The notes beneath the pieces are model-generated. The model saw nothing but the letters and a program-made list of their open reading frames with translations, made no database searches and had not been told where the DNA came from. Shown piece by piece: positions 17,151-27,800 of a stretch of DNA of 64,000 nucleotides. The translations under genes were made by a program, and so were the position numbers. How positions within the stretch are numbered: position 1 is the stretch's first letter; every line of letters starts with the position of its first letter. Source of the stretch: Haloechinothrix aidingensis (GTDB lineage Bacteria; Actinomycetota; Actinomycetes; Mycobacteriales; Pseudonocardiaceae); NCBI RefSeq assembly GCF_013450155.1, contig NZ_JACCKD010000009.1:1-64000 (forward strand). The letters are read 5' to 3'.

Positions 17151-18476
17151 TCACCACACTGGATAACCCGTTACAATCCCTTCTCCGTCTGGCTCAACAA
17201 TCACTTCGATGTTCACACCGTCACGACGCCCACCTACCTCGAATCGGACAGGTTTTCCCTTCCTCGTAAACCTAGCACCTACCGCACCAGTCTGCTGCTG
17301 CCATGATGATGCAGGGTCGGTGGCAACGTCGGAAATATTGTGCATGATCTTTTCTCGTGACCAGTCTTGCGGGAAGATCGATTTACCCGGCTTACCCGGA
17401 GACATGTGCCCACCGCCAAACTCATCGCCGTCCAAGATATGACGGGTACGGCTGTCGCTTGCCAGGTTGACGTATTCGTCATCGGGCCCGCATCCGGGGT
17501 TGGTGTTGTGAACCAGCAGGTCCAGCTCAGCATCGAGATCCGCTTCGGCGTCGAGGGCGACGTGGTAAGTGTGGATCCCGTCGACGGACAGGTTGTGCAC
17601 CCGCTGCACCCGCCGCGTGGACTCGACACCAGAGATCTCGACCAGCTCGCCCCCGCTGGTGCGCAGCTCGTCACCAGCCTCCAGATCACCGGCATCAACC
17701 CACCGGCCCCGATCATCCACCCAGAACGGGTGCCCGGCCGTGGCCACCACACTGCTGGACCCACCATCACCAGCGTCACCGGCACCCGCATCGTCGGTCG
17801 TGACAGTGACCTCAACCAGCGTCTTGTGCCCATCACCGGTGATCGTGTCGATCACCTCACGGGCACCCCGCTCACCCGACTCGGGATCCACCGCGACCAC
17901 TCGGTCACCCGGCTCGACCTCCTCGATCGCCCGAGTCGACCCGTCGGCCATGGTCACCTCGGTACCCGGCACGAAGCTGTTCGGCACACACGACCGGCCC
18001 GAACTGCTCCCCCGGCTCGACGGCAGACCCGTATCCGGCCGTTGCGGCGGCGACGTCGACGGCGCACCCGACGAGCGCGGCCCCGGAGACGTCAAGCCGG
18101 AAGCACCACTGCCCCCGCGACCCACCTGCTCCGGCACGAACCGCGCCGCATCACCACCGGAGGCCACATCATCGGCACCCCGTCCCAGCGTGCCCAGATC
18201 CACCGCCGGCTGATCGTTCAACCGATCCAACCGGCGCTGCACACTCGGCGAGACCCGAGGCGAGGTGGACGGGCGCGACGCGTACGTCATCGCATCCCTC
18301 TTCACACGCGCCCGCCGCGCGGCCAACCGAGCCGCTTCCCGGGCAGCCTCCGCCGCCGCCCGCGCGGCTGCCGACGAGCCCCGCGACACCGCACCACCGG
18401 CCCCGGACACCACAGCCCGTCTCGCGACGCCACGAGCCGCACCGCGCACTACACCTCGGCCCGTGCTCCGCACCAC
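17151..18476 (-). CDS. Displaced RHS toxin cassette: linker, HINT pretoxin domain and EndoU RNase
   Basis: From GTG 18476 the product has 441 residues. A linker ([30 protein letters not shown]) comes first. The HINT autoprocessing domain begins about residue 165 at [12 protein letters not shown], includes [11 protein letters not shown] and [13 protein letters not shown], and ends at LLVHNTN near 322, the expected release site. The toxin domain then reads [17 protein letters not shown] to the C-terminal VTGYPVW, a bacterial EndoU ribonuclease with two candidate catalytic His residues. The frame stays open upstream to 18653 ([19 protein letters not shown]) but has no ATG, GTG or TTG there. That marks it as the severed tip of an RHS protein without its own start. 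Expression from GTG 18476 would give a product without signal peptide or RHS shell. MafI follows. Confidence 0.8.
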   Translation of the reverse strand: MVRSTGRGVVRGAARGVARRAVVSGAGGAVSRGSSAAARAAAEAAREAARLAARRARVKRDAMTYASRPSTSPRVSPSVQRRLDRLNDQPAVDLGTLGRGADDVASGGDAARFVPEQVGRGGSGASGLTSPGPRSSGAPSTSPPQRPDTGLPSSRGSSSGRSCVPNSFVPGTEVTMADGSTRAIEEVEPGDRVVAVDPESGERGAREVIDTITGDGHKTLVEVTVTTDDAGAGDAGDGGSSSVVATAGHPFWVDDRGRWVDAGDLEAGDELRTSGGELVEISGVESTRRVQRVHNLSVDGIHTYHVALDAEADLDAELDLLVHNTNPGCGPDDEYVNLASDSRTRHILDGDEFGGGHMSPGKPGKSIFPQDWSREKIMHNISDVATDPASSWQQQTGAVGARFTRKGKPVRFEVGGRRDGVNIEVIVEPDGEGIVTGYPVW

Positions 18477-18777
18477 CGAGCGGGTCGAACGTGTCGCGCG
18501 CGTCGACCTCGTCCGCGTCGTCGTCGAACTCCGCGTCCGCGTGCTTCCCGACCGGGAGTAGCTACGCGAACTGCCGCTCTTGGTCAGCTTCCGCGCGCCC
18601 TTGGCAGCCGACTTCGCCGCCGACTTGACATTGCCCCAGAAGTAGTCCTTGCGTCACAATACTGCCGCGTGTTGATGCGACAACACACAATGCGCACTTC
18701 GTACGCACGATAAAATATACTATCAACACTTAAGAATAGCACATAGAAGTTGCCTATACAGGTGCAAGATTGACAAC

Positions 18778-18793
18778 TTTGCGAAAACGCAAA
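18778..18793. terminator. Short hairpin just after the RHS gene
   Basis: TTTGCG and CGCAAA form a perfect 6-bp stem with a 4-nt loop, 15 bp past the stop of the large RHS gene. No U-rich tract follows on the minus strand, so it is a weak terminator candidate or only a 3'-end stabiliser. The surrounding 18656-18807 is markedly A/T-rich, holds no gene I can support, and looks like the junction where the displaced cassette was joined. Confidence 0.3.
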
Positions 18794-18807
18794 CAGCGCG
18801 CTCATCA

Positions 18808-21800
18808 CTACCGCGCTTGCACATCCAACTGGAAGGCACTCGACGTGTCAATCAGAATTGATTTGTCACCAAGAGAAAGGTGATTTCGCTCCGGGCGACC
18901 CACCAACAATTTCGGTTCTGCGTAATTCGTGCTGCCATTCTGACGTGTAATCAATTCCGGATATTCCGAGATGTAGCCCTGATCGCTAACCTCAGAAGTT
19001 CTACTGTATCCAGTAGCGCACTTCCTATTCTGCGCGCCACCACTTTCGACGGGATCCACCTGGGGCTGTCGAGTACAAATACCGTACAGAGATAACTCTG
19101 TGTCCGGTCCTCCCGTGGGCCAACTCATGTACGCTCCTGCACCGTCCGGCTCATAATGCTGCTTAACGTCCTGGTCATCGCTGCTACGTGGGTCGAGTAC
19201 ACCGAGATTGATCTCGTCTTGATTCTTTCTTTCCTCTATGGCCCGTGACACCCTTGGCGCGATCGTTTCTACAGGATCGGGCGGCGCGTGGGGAGTATTG
19301 GCGTCGCGCTCGACACGCGCCCGGCGTGCAGCCAGTCTCGCTGCCTCGCGAGCGGCTTGCTTATCAGCACGATATGCGGCCGCACTATTCACTGCACCGC
19401 CAGAAGCACCTATATACGAAGGTGAACTCGAAGTATACCGACGTGATGATTGAGGCGTTCCCATCCCAGCTGCAACACCGGGACGCCGAATATACGTTAC
19501 AGGCTGGTTATATATCATATCCCTAAGCGCTTCCTCGCGATAGCGATCTATAGTGCCGGATAGACTCGACATTCCACTCAGGTCTTCAAGGGTACTGACG
19601 ACTTCATTGATCGCTCCGTAATGACGCTCATATACCTGCATTGCGCGCTTAACGAACGGAACGACATACCTCCTGGCAGCCGCAACGGCCGTAGCCCTTA
19701 GAACGGTAGCCCCAAGCCTCAACCCTGCTGCACCTACTGCCAGTATCACCTGGACCCATTCCCCTGTCGGGTCCGTGTGGCTCAACGGGCTTGATGCCCC
19801 GTACCTATACCGGTTGGCGTTGCCCACGTCCCGCGGGTCCAGACCCGCCTGATCCCGCGAGGCGAACGTGCCCGTACCCGGCTGGTACCAGCGCGACCCC
19901 ATATGCACGTTGCCCGAGTCCGGATCGGTGAACTGACCCTGGAAGCCCACGTCCGGCTGCGCACCGTCCGAGGCGGTCACCTCGCCGAACGGGCCGAAAC
20001 TGCGCGAGCCCGCCAGCTCACCACCGGCCGGGTCGATCACACCCACCAGATCCGTATGCCGGTCCGACCAGCCCAGGCCGGTACCCGAACCACTACCGGC
20101 ACCCAGCAGACGCCCGCCCGGGGTGTACGAGTAGGTGCCGACCCCGTCCGAGGCGACATCCAGGCTCGCCCCGACGTAGCTCAGGCCACGACCGTCCCTG
20201 TCGATGAGCCGGCCCAGGCCGTCGTAGGTGTAGCTGGTTCCGCCGTCAGCCACCAGCTCGTCGAACGCGTTGAACTCCACGTCGGTGGACTGGCCGTCCT
20301 CGACGCGCTCGGTCAGCGTGCCCCGCGCGGTGTAGGAGTACTGCGTGCTGCCGTGTTCGAGCAGCTGGTTGCGCTCGTTGAACACCGCGGTCTCGTCCCC
20401 GCGCCCGACCAGGTTGCCCGCGTCGTCCCACGTGTAGTCGACAGTGGAGTCCCCGTCGTTCCACGAGGACAACCGGCCGGCCTGGTCGTAGGTGTAGGTG
20501 TTCTGCGCGGCACCGGCCACGCCGGACGTGGTCTTCGAGGTCAGGCGACCGGCGTCGTCGTAGCCGTAGGCGATCGAACCGACCTCGCCGTCATCCGTGG
20601 CGAAGGCGTCCTGCACCAGCCTGCCGGACTCATCGTAATCGTACGAGCGGGACACCCCGCCGTAGTCGACCGTGCTCACCCGGCCCGCGTCGTCGTAGCC
20701 GTACGACGCCGTCGCGCCGGACACCGGGTCGGTGGCCGTGGACAGCCTGCCAGCGGCATCGTAGCCGTACTCGCCCGTGCCTGCCTCGGTCGTGGCCTGG
20801 ACCAGCCGGCCGTCGTCACCCCAAGAGAACTCCGTCGACCCCGACGGCCCCTCCGCCGAGAGCAGGTTCCCCCGGTCGTCGTAGGAGTAGACGTTGTCCC
20901 CGCCCGGAGCCGACACGCGCGTGCGCCGCCCCGCGTCGTCGTAGGTGAACTCCCGGTCCGGAGTGACCGCCGTGGCCCCGGTAGCGGTCCGGGTCAGCAG
21001 GTTGCCCAGCGGGTCGTAGGTGTTGCTGATCTCCACCCCACCCGGCTTGGCCAGCGTTGCCACGTCGCCCCGCGCGTCGTACGACACCGTGTAGGTGCGG
21101 TCCGCCGCATCCGGGGTCTGCTCCGTGGCGGGCTCGATCGTCGACTCCGGCAGGCCCCAGGAGTTCACCGTGAACTCCGTGGTGTTGCCGTTGCCGTCCG
21201 TGGCACGGGTGATGTTGCCTGCCGCGTCGTAGCCGTAGCTGGTGACGATGGAGCTGTCCCCGTCCACCGGGCGTGTCACCGACCGCAGGTTGTCGTGCGC
21301 GTCGAACTCGTAGGAGGTCGTCGCGCCCAGCTCGTCGGTCTCGCTGGTGCGGTTACCCGCGGCGTCGTAGCCGAAGCTCCGGCTGGCGAGCACCTCGCCG
21401 TTCGAGTCCATATCGGACTCCTCGAGTACGCGTCCCGCCGCGTCGTACTCCAGCCGTGTGGTCACCCCGGCCGGGTCGTGCGTCTCCACCGGACGGCCTG
21501 CCGCGTCGTAGGACGCGGTGGTCTCCACACCGGCCGGGTCTGTGATCGACACCGGGTTGCCCTCGACGTTGTGCTCCAGCGTCGTGGTCCGGCCGAGCGG
21601 GTCCGTCTCGCTGGCCGGGTTGCCCAGCTCGTCGTAGGTGAACTCGGTCGTCAGGTACCGCTCGGTTGGCTCGCGTTCCACGACCGTCTCGGTGATCTGC
21701 CTGCCGAGCTGGTCGTAGGTGGCATACGTCTGCGCACCCAGCTGGTCGGAGACCATCCGTCGCAGCCCCGTCGGGGTGTACGTCGCGATCGTCGTACCAC

Positions 21801-24800
21801 CGGCCTGGCCCGACAGCGACGGCGGATCCGTCACCCGGCGCTGGTTGCCCAGCTCGTCGTAGCCGTAGGTGGTCTCGTGCCCTGCCGCGTCGGTCTCGGC
21901 GACCACCCGGCCCGCCGCGTCGTAGGAGGTGGTGCTGGTCGCGGTGATCGGCTCGTCCGCCCCGGGCGGGGTGTAGTCCGGCCGTGTCTCGGACACCTGC
22001 CGTCCCACCCCGTCGTAGTCGTAGCGGGTGACGTTGCCGTTCGGGTCCCGCTCGGCGACCACGTCGCCGAAGGTGTTGTACCCGGTCTCGGTCTCCGGCC
22101 GGGTGACCTCGGGCTCGGACCCGGCGGAGGTGACCTCCACCGGCGGCGCCACCTCACCGACCTGCCTGCCGAACCGGTCGTAGGAGTAGTCGGTGGTGAA
22201 CCGCGCGGCGTCCGCTCCCTCGACCGTGCCGCGCGGCCCGGTGACACTGAGCTTCAGCCCGCGCTGGTCCCGCTCGATCTCGGTGACCAGCGCCTCGGTC
22301 TCGTCCAGCGCGACCTCTTCGCGCACCACCCTGCCCATCGGGTCGTACTCGTAGGCCGTGTGCTCCAGGTACTCGCCGTCCGGGGCGACCGTGGACTCCC
22401 CTGTCGGGTTGTCCATGTCGTCGTGGGTCGTCCACGTGGTGCGCAGGTGCTCGTCGCCGTCGTACTCGAACACCTTGACCGGACGCCCGCCCGGGTCATA
22501 GGCGGTCTCGGTGGTGTAGCGGCCGTCCCCGCGGACCTCTGTGGACAGCTGTCCGTCACCGGTGTAGCCGTACGCGGCGATCTGGAAGTCCCGCGTCTCA
22601 CCCGTCTCCGGGTCCTCGTAGTCCACCAGATGCTCGGAGGCCAGCAACCCGTCGTGGTAGTAGGTGTACGCGGTGGTGTTGCCCATCGCGTCGGTGACCT
22701 CGGCCAGCCGCCCGGCCGGGTCGTAGGCCCGCGACTCCAGCACCACGTCCCGCGGATCACCACCGTCCCCGCTGAAGCCGTGCACCGTCGTGGTGGCCGG
22801 CCTGCGCCCGGCGTCGGTGTGGGTGTAGGTGAACCGGGTGCCCGCCTTGTCGGTGCGCTCGACGACCTCACCGAACTCGTCGTAGACGACGCTCTCCGTG
22901 CCGCCCTCCGGGTCGGTCGTGGAGTCCTGCCTGCCGAGGGCGTCGTAACCGTAGCTGGTGGTGCGTGACGGGTCGCTTCCTGAGATGTCCTCGACTGTCT
23001 CCGAGGCGAGCCTGCCGTCCGCCCGGTACTGCCGCACCAGCCGCTCCTGGTGTTCCTCCCCGGTCACCACGTCGGTCTCCGGGGAGCTCGTCTCGGTGAG
23101 CAGGCGGCCCGCGCTGTCGTAGGAGTACGTCGTCTGTGCCGCGTAGGCACCGTCCGAGGCCCCGACCGTCTCGCTGACCTTCCTGCCGACGCCGTCGTAG
23201 GAGTACCAGGTCTTCTTCCCGGCGGGGTCCGTCTCGCCGTGCAGGTCACCGGCACTGGTGTAGTCGTACCAGTGGCTCTGCCCGTCCGGCAGGACCTTCT
23301 GCGTGAGCAACCCGGCAGGCTGCGTCCCGCCGTCGGGGGCCTCCTCCGTCCCGTCGCTGTAGAAGTACTCGGTCTCCCTTCGCGGCCCCTCGCTCGTGGC
23401 AGGCGAGACGACCTTGGAGACCTGTCCGGTCTGCGTGTAGCTGTAGGTCGTCAGGTAGCGGTCGTCGCTCGGGGTGGCCGACCGGGCGCTGCGGTACTCG
23501 GTGACCTTGTCGTTGCGCGGGTCGAGCGGGTCGTCCTCGTTGAGGAAGTACGAGTGGTAGCTGCTGTAGCAGGACTCGGTGCCGTCGGTGCGGCACTTCT
23601 TGCGGGTCACCTCGTTGCCGCGCTCGTCGTGCGCGAGCCAGGTCTTGCCCCCGTTCGGATCCGTGATCGTGTGCACGAAACCGCCGGTGTCGTAGGTGTA
23701 GACCGTGGTAGCACCGGCCGGGTCGGTCTTGGACACCAGCCTGCCGCCACCGGTCGGGTCGTAGGTGCGGGTGGTGACGTTGCCAGCGGGGTCGGTGATG
23801 TCCACGGAATGCGCCGCCACGCTGGCCGCGTAGTGATCGGAGATCTCGCCGGGACCGATCCCGCGCTGGTACACGGCGACATCGGCGATATCACCCTCGA
23901 AGAAGCCCCAATCGTCCTCCGGGCGCGCAGCCCACTCCCCACCGGAGAGCGTGAACTTGCCCGTCCCGACGAAGTGGTACTTGCGCTTGCTGTTGATCTC
24001 CCCTGCCTGGCTGCCCACCAGGCTCCCGTCGAGGTGCAGCCACTGCCGCTGCCGGTCGGCACGCAGCGCCACGTGGTGCCACTCGCCGTCGTTGACCGCG
24101 CCGTCGCTGGTGATCCCGTCGACGGTGCCGTTCCAGAACTGCCCGTGCAGCTTGCCGTCGGTACCCACGTACAGGATCGGCATGGCACCCGGCGTCTCGG
24201 TGTCCCCGGGAAGCGAGTCCGCGCTGGCGAACAGCGCACCGCCCTCCTGCGATGTGGTCCTGAACCACAGCTCGACGGTCGTGCGGGTGCGGTGCTGCAC
24301 CAGGCTGTCCGGGAGGCGGACGTACGAGCTCTGCCCGTCGAAGCCCGCTGCCCCGGCACCCTCCATCGGCGGCTGCACGTCCCGGTCGACATCGTGGTAC
24401 GTGCCCTGGGACAGCCGCGGATCGGACTCCGGCCGCAGGGCGGAGTCGCCCTCCTCGAGGCCCCACAGCCCGACGGGTCCGGTCCCGCGCACCGTGTCGC
24501 GATAGCCGTCCCTGTCGTCCCTGGCCGCGTAGTGGGAGCTGACCTCGCTCTCGCTGACGGGCCGCTGGTACAGCGCGAGGTGGCTGATCGCCCCCTCGAA
24601 GTGGCCCCAGGGATCCTCCGGCCGCGCAGGCCATCCCGACGTGGTGACCACGCCGGTGCCGACGTAGTTGTACAGGTAGTCGGTACTGATCTCCCCGTCC
24701 AGCGTGCCGACCTGATCGCCGTCGAGGTACATCGTCTGGTGGTCGTCGGTGGCCGAGAGCGTCACGTGATGCCACTCGCCGTCGTTGACGGCGCCGCTTG

Positions 24801-27800
24801 TGGAGATGCCCTCTGCCTGGCCGTTCCAGAAGTGCCCGTAGAGCTTGCCGTCGGTGCCGACGTAGAGCACCGGTGTCGAGCCGGTGCCCTCCAGCGTGTC
24901 GTCCCGCTTGAAGTTGCCCGTGGAGAACAGCACCCCGCCGTCGTCCGATGTGGTCTTGAACCACAGCTCGACGGACATCTGGTTGTTCGAGATGGTCTGG
25001 TGCGCCGGCAGCGTGGCGTAGCTGTCCTGCCCGTCGAAGGACCGTCCGTGCGAGCCGGGGAACGGGCCGTCGACCTGGCCACCGCCCGCGCGGTAGTACA
25101 CGCCGCGCCGGAGTTCGGAATTCCCGTCGGCGGTACTGCCCTCGGACTCGTCCAGCTGCCAGTAGGCGTCCGGACGCGAGCCGGTCACGGCCTCGCGGTA
25201 GCGGTGCCCGTCCCCGGAGACCTCGGGCGTGCCGATCCGGTACGTCCCGCCGTGCTCGTCGGTGTGCTCGGCGACCCTGGACGTCGCGTCGTCGTAGGTG
25301 ATGCTGGCGACAGGGACGTCGCCGGGACCGGTCACGCCGGTCAACCGGTCGCCTGCGGACCGCGCGGCGTAGTGCTCGGCGATCGTGGTCGCCCCCAGCG
25401 GGCGATGGTAGATCGCGACCTCGCCGATGGACCCCGAGAAGTGGCTGACCGGCTCGGAGTCCGGCTGGGACGGCCAGTGCTCCACCCAGGCCGCGCCGAT
25501 CTGGTTCGAGGTCATGTCCAGGTGGTCGATCCGGCCGCCACGGCTGCCCACCTCGGTTCCGTCCAGGTACAGGGTCTGGGTATCGCCCGCGCCGGAGAGC
25601 GCCACGTGGTGCCACTGCCCGTCGGTCACCGCGCCGTCGGTGGTGATCGGGGTGGCGTCACCTGCCCACCACTGGCCGCGCAGCTGCCCGTCGGAGCCGA
25701 TGTACAGCGCGGGCACGTAATGGGTCTCCTTGCCGTCACCCAGCCGCCAGTTCTGGTATCCGAACAGCGCTCCGGGTTCGGTGGTCTTGAACCACATCTC
25801 CAGGGTGAGGTTCTCCCGGCCGTGGATCGCCTCCTCCGGGATCCGCGCCATACTGGACTCGCCGTTGAACCCTGCCGCGCTGGAGTCGACTCCCTGCAGC
25901 GGGCCGTCCTGGCCGTGCGCGATGTCGACCAGCGTGCCGTCGTTGCTGGACCAGTAGCCCGGCTGCTCGCTCGTGGCCGTCTCGCCGTCCGGCTCGGCCA
26001 GCCGCCAGTACGCGTCCGGGTTCGCGTCCAGGGTCGTACTGCGGTACCGGCCACCGGGTTCGTAGGTGTACTCGGTGCACACGTCCGTGGGGTCGCACGC
26101 CTCGATCAGCCGGGACCCGTCATAGCTGTATGTCCAGGTGACCGCGGGGTCGGGGCCGGTCGTGACCTCCGTGACGTGCCCACCAGACCAGGCGAAGTCC
26201 AGGTACCGGCCGGACGCCGTGTCGGTGGCACGCTCCAGCCGCCCGTCGGTGTCGTGCTCCAGCTGCTGTACGCGACCCTCACCATCGGTGATCTCGACGA
26301 TCCGGCCCGCGCTGTCGAACCGGTAGCGGGTGCCGCCCTTCGCGCGCAGCACCCAGCCGTCCCCGTCGGCGACCAGGGTCGCGACCTGTCCGGCGGGTGT
26401 GGCGTAGCTGCCGTCGGCTTCCTTGCCGTAACGGGCCTGCTTGCCGTCCGGATAGGTCACCACAACGTTGCCCGAGCCGTCCTCATCCGGCACCAGCCGC
26501 ATGTCCCACCGTGTCGTCCAGCCCGCGCCGAACGTCAGGTCGTCACGGGGGTCCAGGCTGTTGTAGGTGCGGTTCACGGCCAGCGACGGCCCGACCGTGG
26601 CCACATCGGCATCGGTGGCCGCCATGGTGTAGTTACCCACGGCCGGGTCGACCTTGCCGTCCTCCTCGGACGCGGAGGCCAGGTTGCTGGTGATGGCCGG
26701 CTGTGCCACGTGCGTGCTGAGGTAGGCACGGTCCGTCCAGCGGCCCGCGTCCTCCGTATCGCTGATCCTGCCCTGCCAGCTGTACGTCTCACCCCAGGAC
26801 AGCGTGCCTTCCGGCACCTGCCATCTGGCGGAGGACCGCCAGTCCGATGTGGTGCAGTCGTCGCCTGAGGAGTCGCACACGCGGAACTGGTACTCCAGCC
26901 CGTCGCCGGGCCAGCCGTCCGGGTCACTGCCGGAAAGCATCAGGCTCGGGGTGAGCGTGCCCGCCTCGAAGTTGCTCGGCGGTGACATCGACTCCACGAC
27001 CGGCTTCCGGTTCGGGATCGTGAACGTCACCGGGGCCGACATCGGGACATCGGCCTCGGAGAACCAGCCGGTGCCGACCTTGCCCATGTCCCACCGGAGC
27101 GTGTACTCGCCGGGAGGCAGCGAGCGGATCTCCGCGTCCAGGGTGACGCTCTCCCCCGTCGCGACGCTGGTGGGCATGTCGGTGAACCGCGTCCACTCGC
27201 GCCACGGGAGCTTGTTGCCGTCCCCGTCCCAGAGCTGGTAGCCCAGCTTGTAGTCGTTGTCGGGCGTCCAGGTGTCCTTGCCGTCGTTGGTGACCGTGAC
27301 CCGCATGGAACCGCTGTCGGTGCTGGTGACCGTGTCGGTCATGTCCCCGACGGAGTACTCGGCCCAGTGCTCCGTATAGGTCACGTCCAGCGAGGGCGGG
27401 TTCGCCGAGGCCGCACTGGCGAACTTCTTCCACCCGTAGGAGTCCGACATGGACGCGCTCAACCGCAGACCGTGATTGGGCTCACCCCGGACCCAGCCCT
27501 GCACCAGGTCCCTGCCCGCGTCACCGAGGTCGATGCCCACCCAGCGGGACCCACAGCTGCTGCTGTAGCCGTAGGCGAAGCTCTTCCGTGCGAGCACGCT
27601 TCCCCAGTCCGGTCCGGGGAACGACTTGTTTCCGGACACCGACCACGGTTCGGTCACCGGCCGCACGGTCATCGTCCGGTCGTTGCACGAGTACGACCAG
27701 GTGTTGTACAGGTTCAGCCGCGCACCGAGGACGTACATGCCGTCCAGGTCGCTGGTGACGTCGTCGAACTTCAGGAACGAGACCGACTTGTTGTCACCAC

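Noticed and set aside
18584-18808. A 74-codon minus-strand frame overlapping the RHS stop, considered as an immunity gene for the RHS tip.
   Set aside because: It starts GTG-ATG at the right place but its second half runs in the wrong frame through the displaced cassette's linker. It is Cys-rich without a recognisable pattern and has no independent support.
19903-26868. Very long plus-strand open frames (over 1000 codons) opposite the RHS gene.
   Set aside because: They are the antisense of a G/C-rich repetitive gene. Their translation is a Val/Arg/Gly-rich mirror of the YD repeats with no domain.
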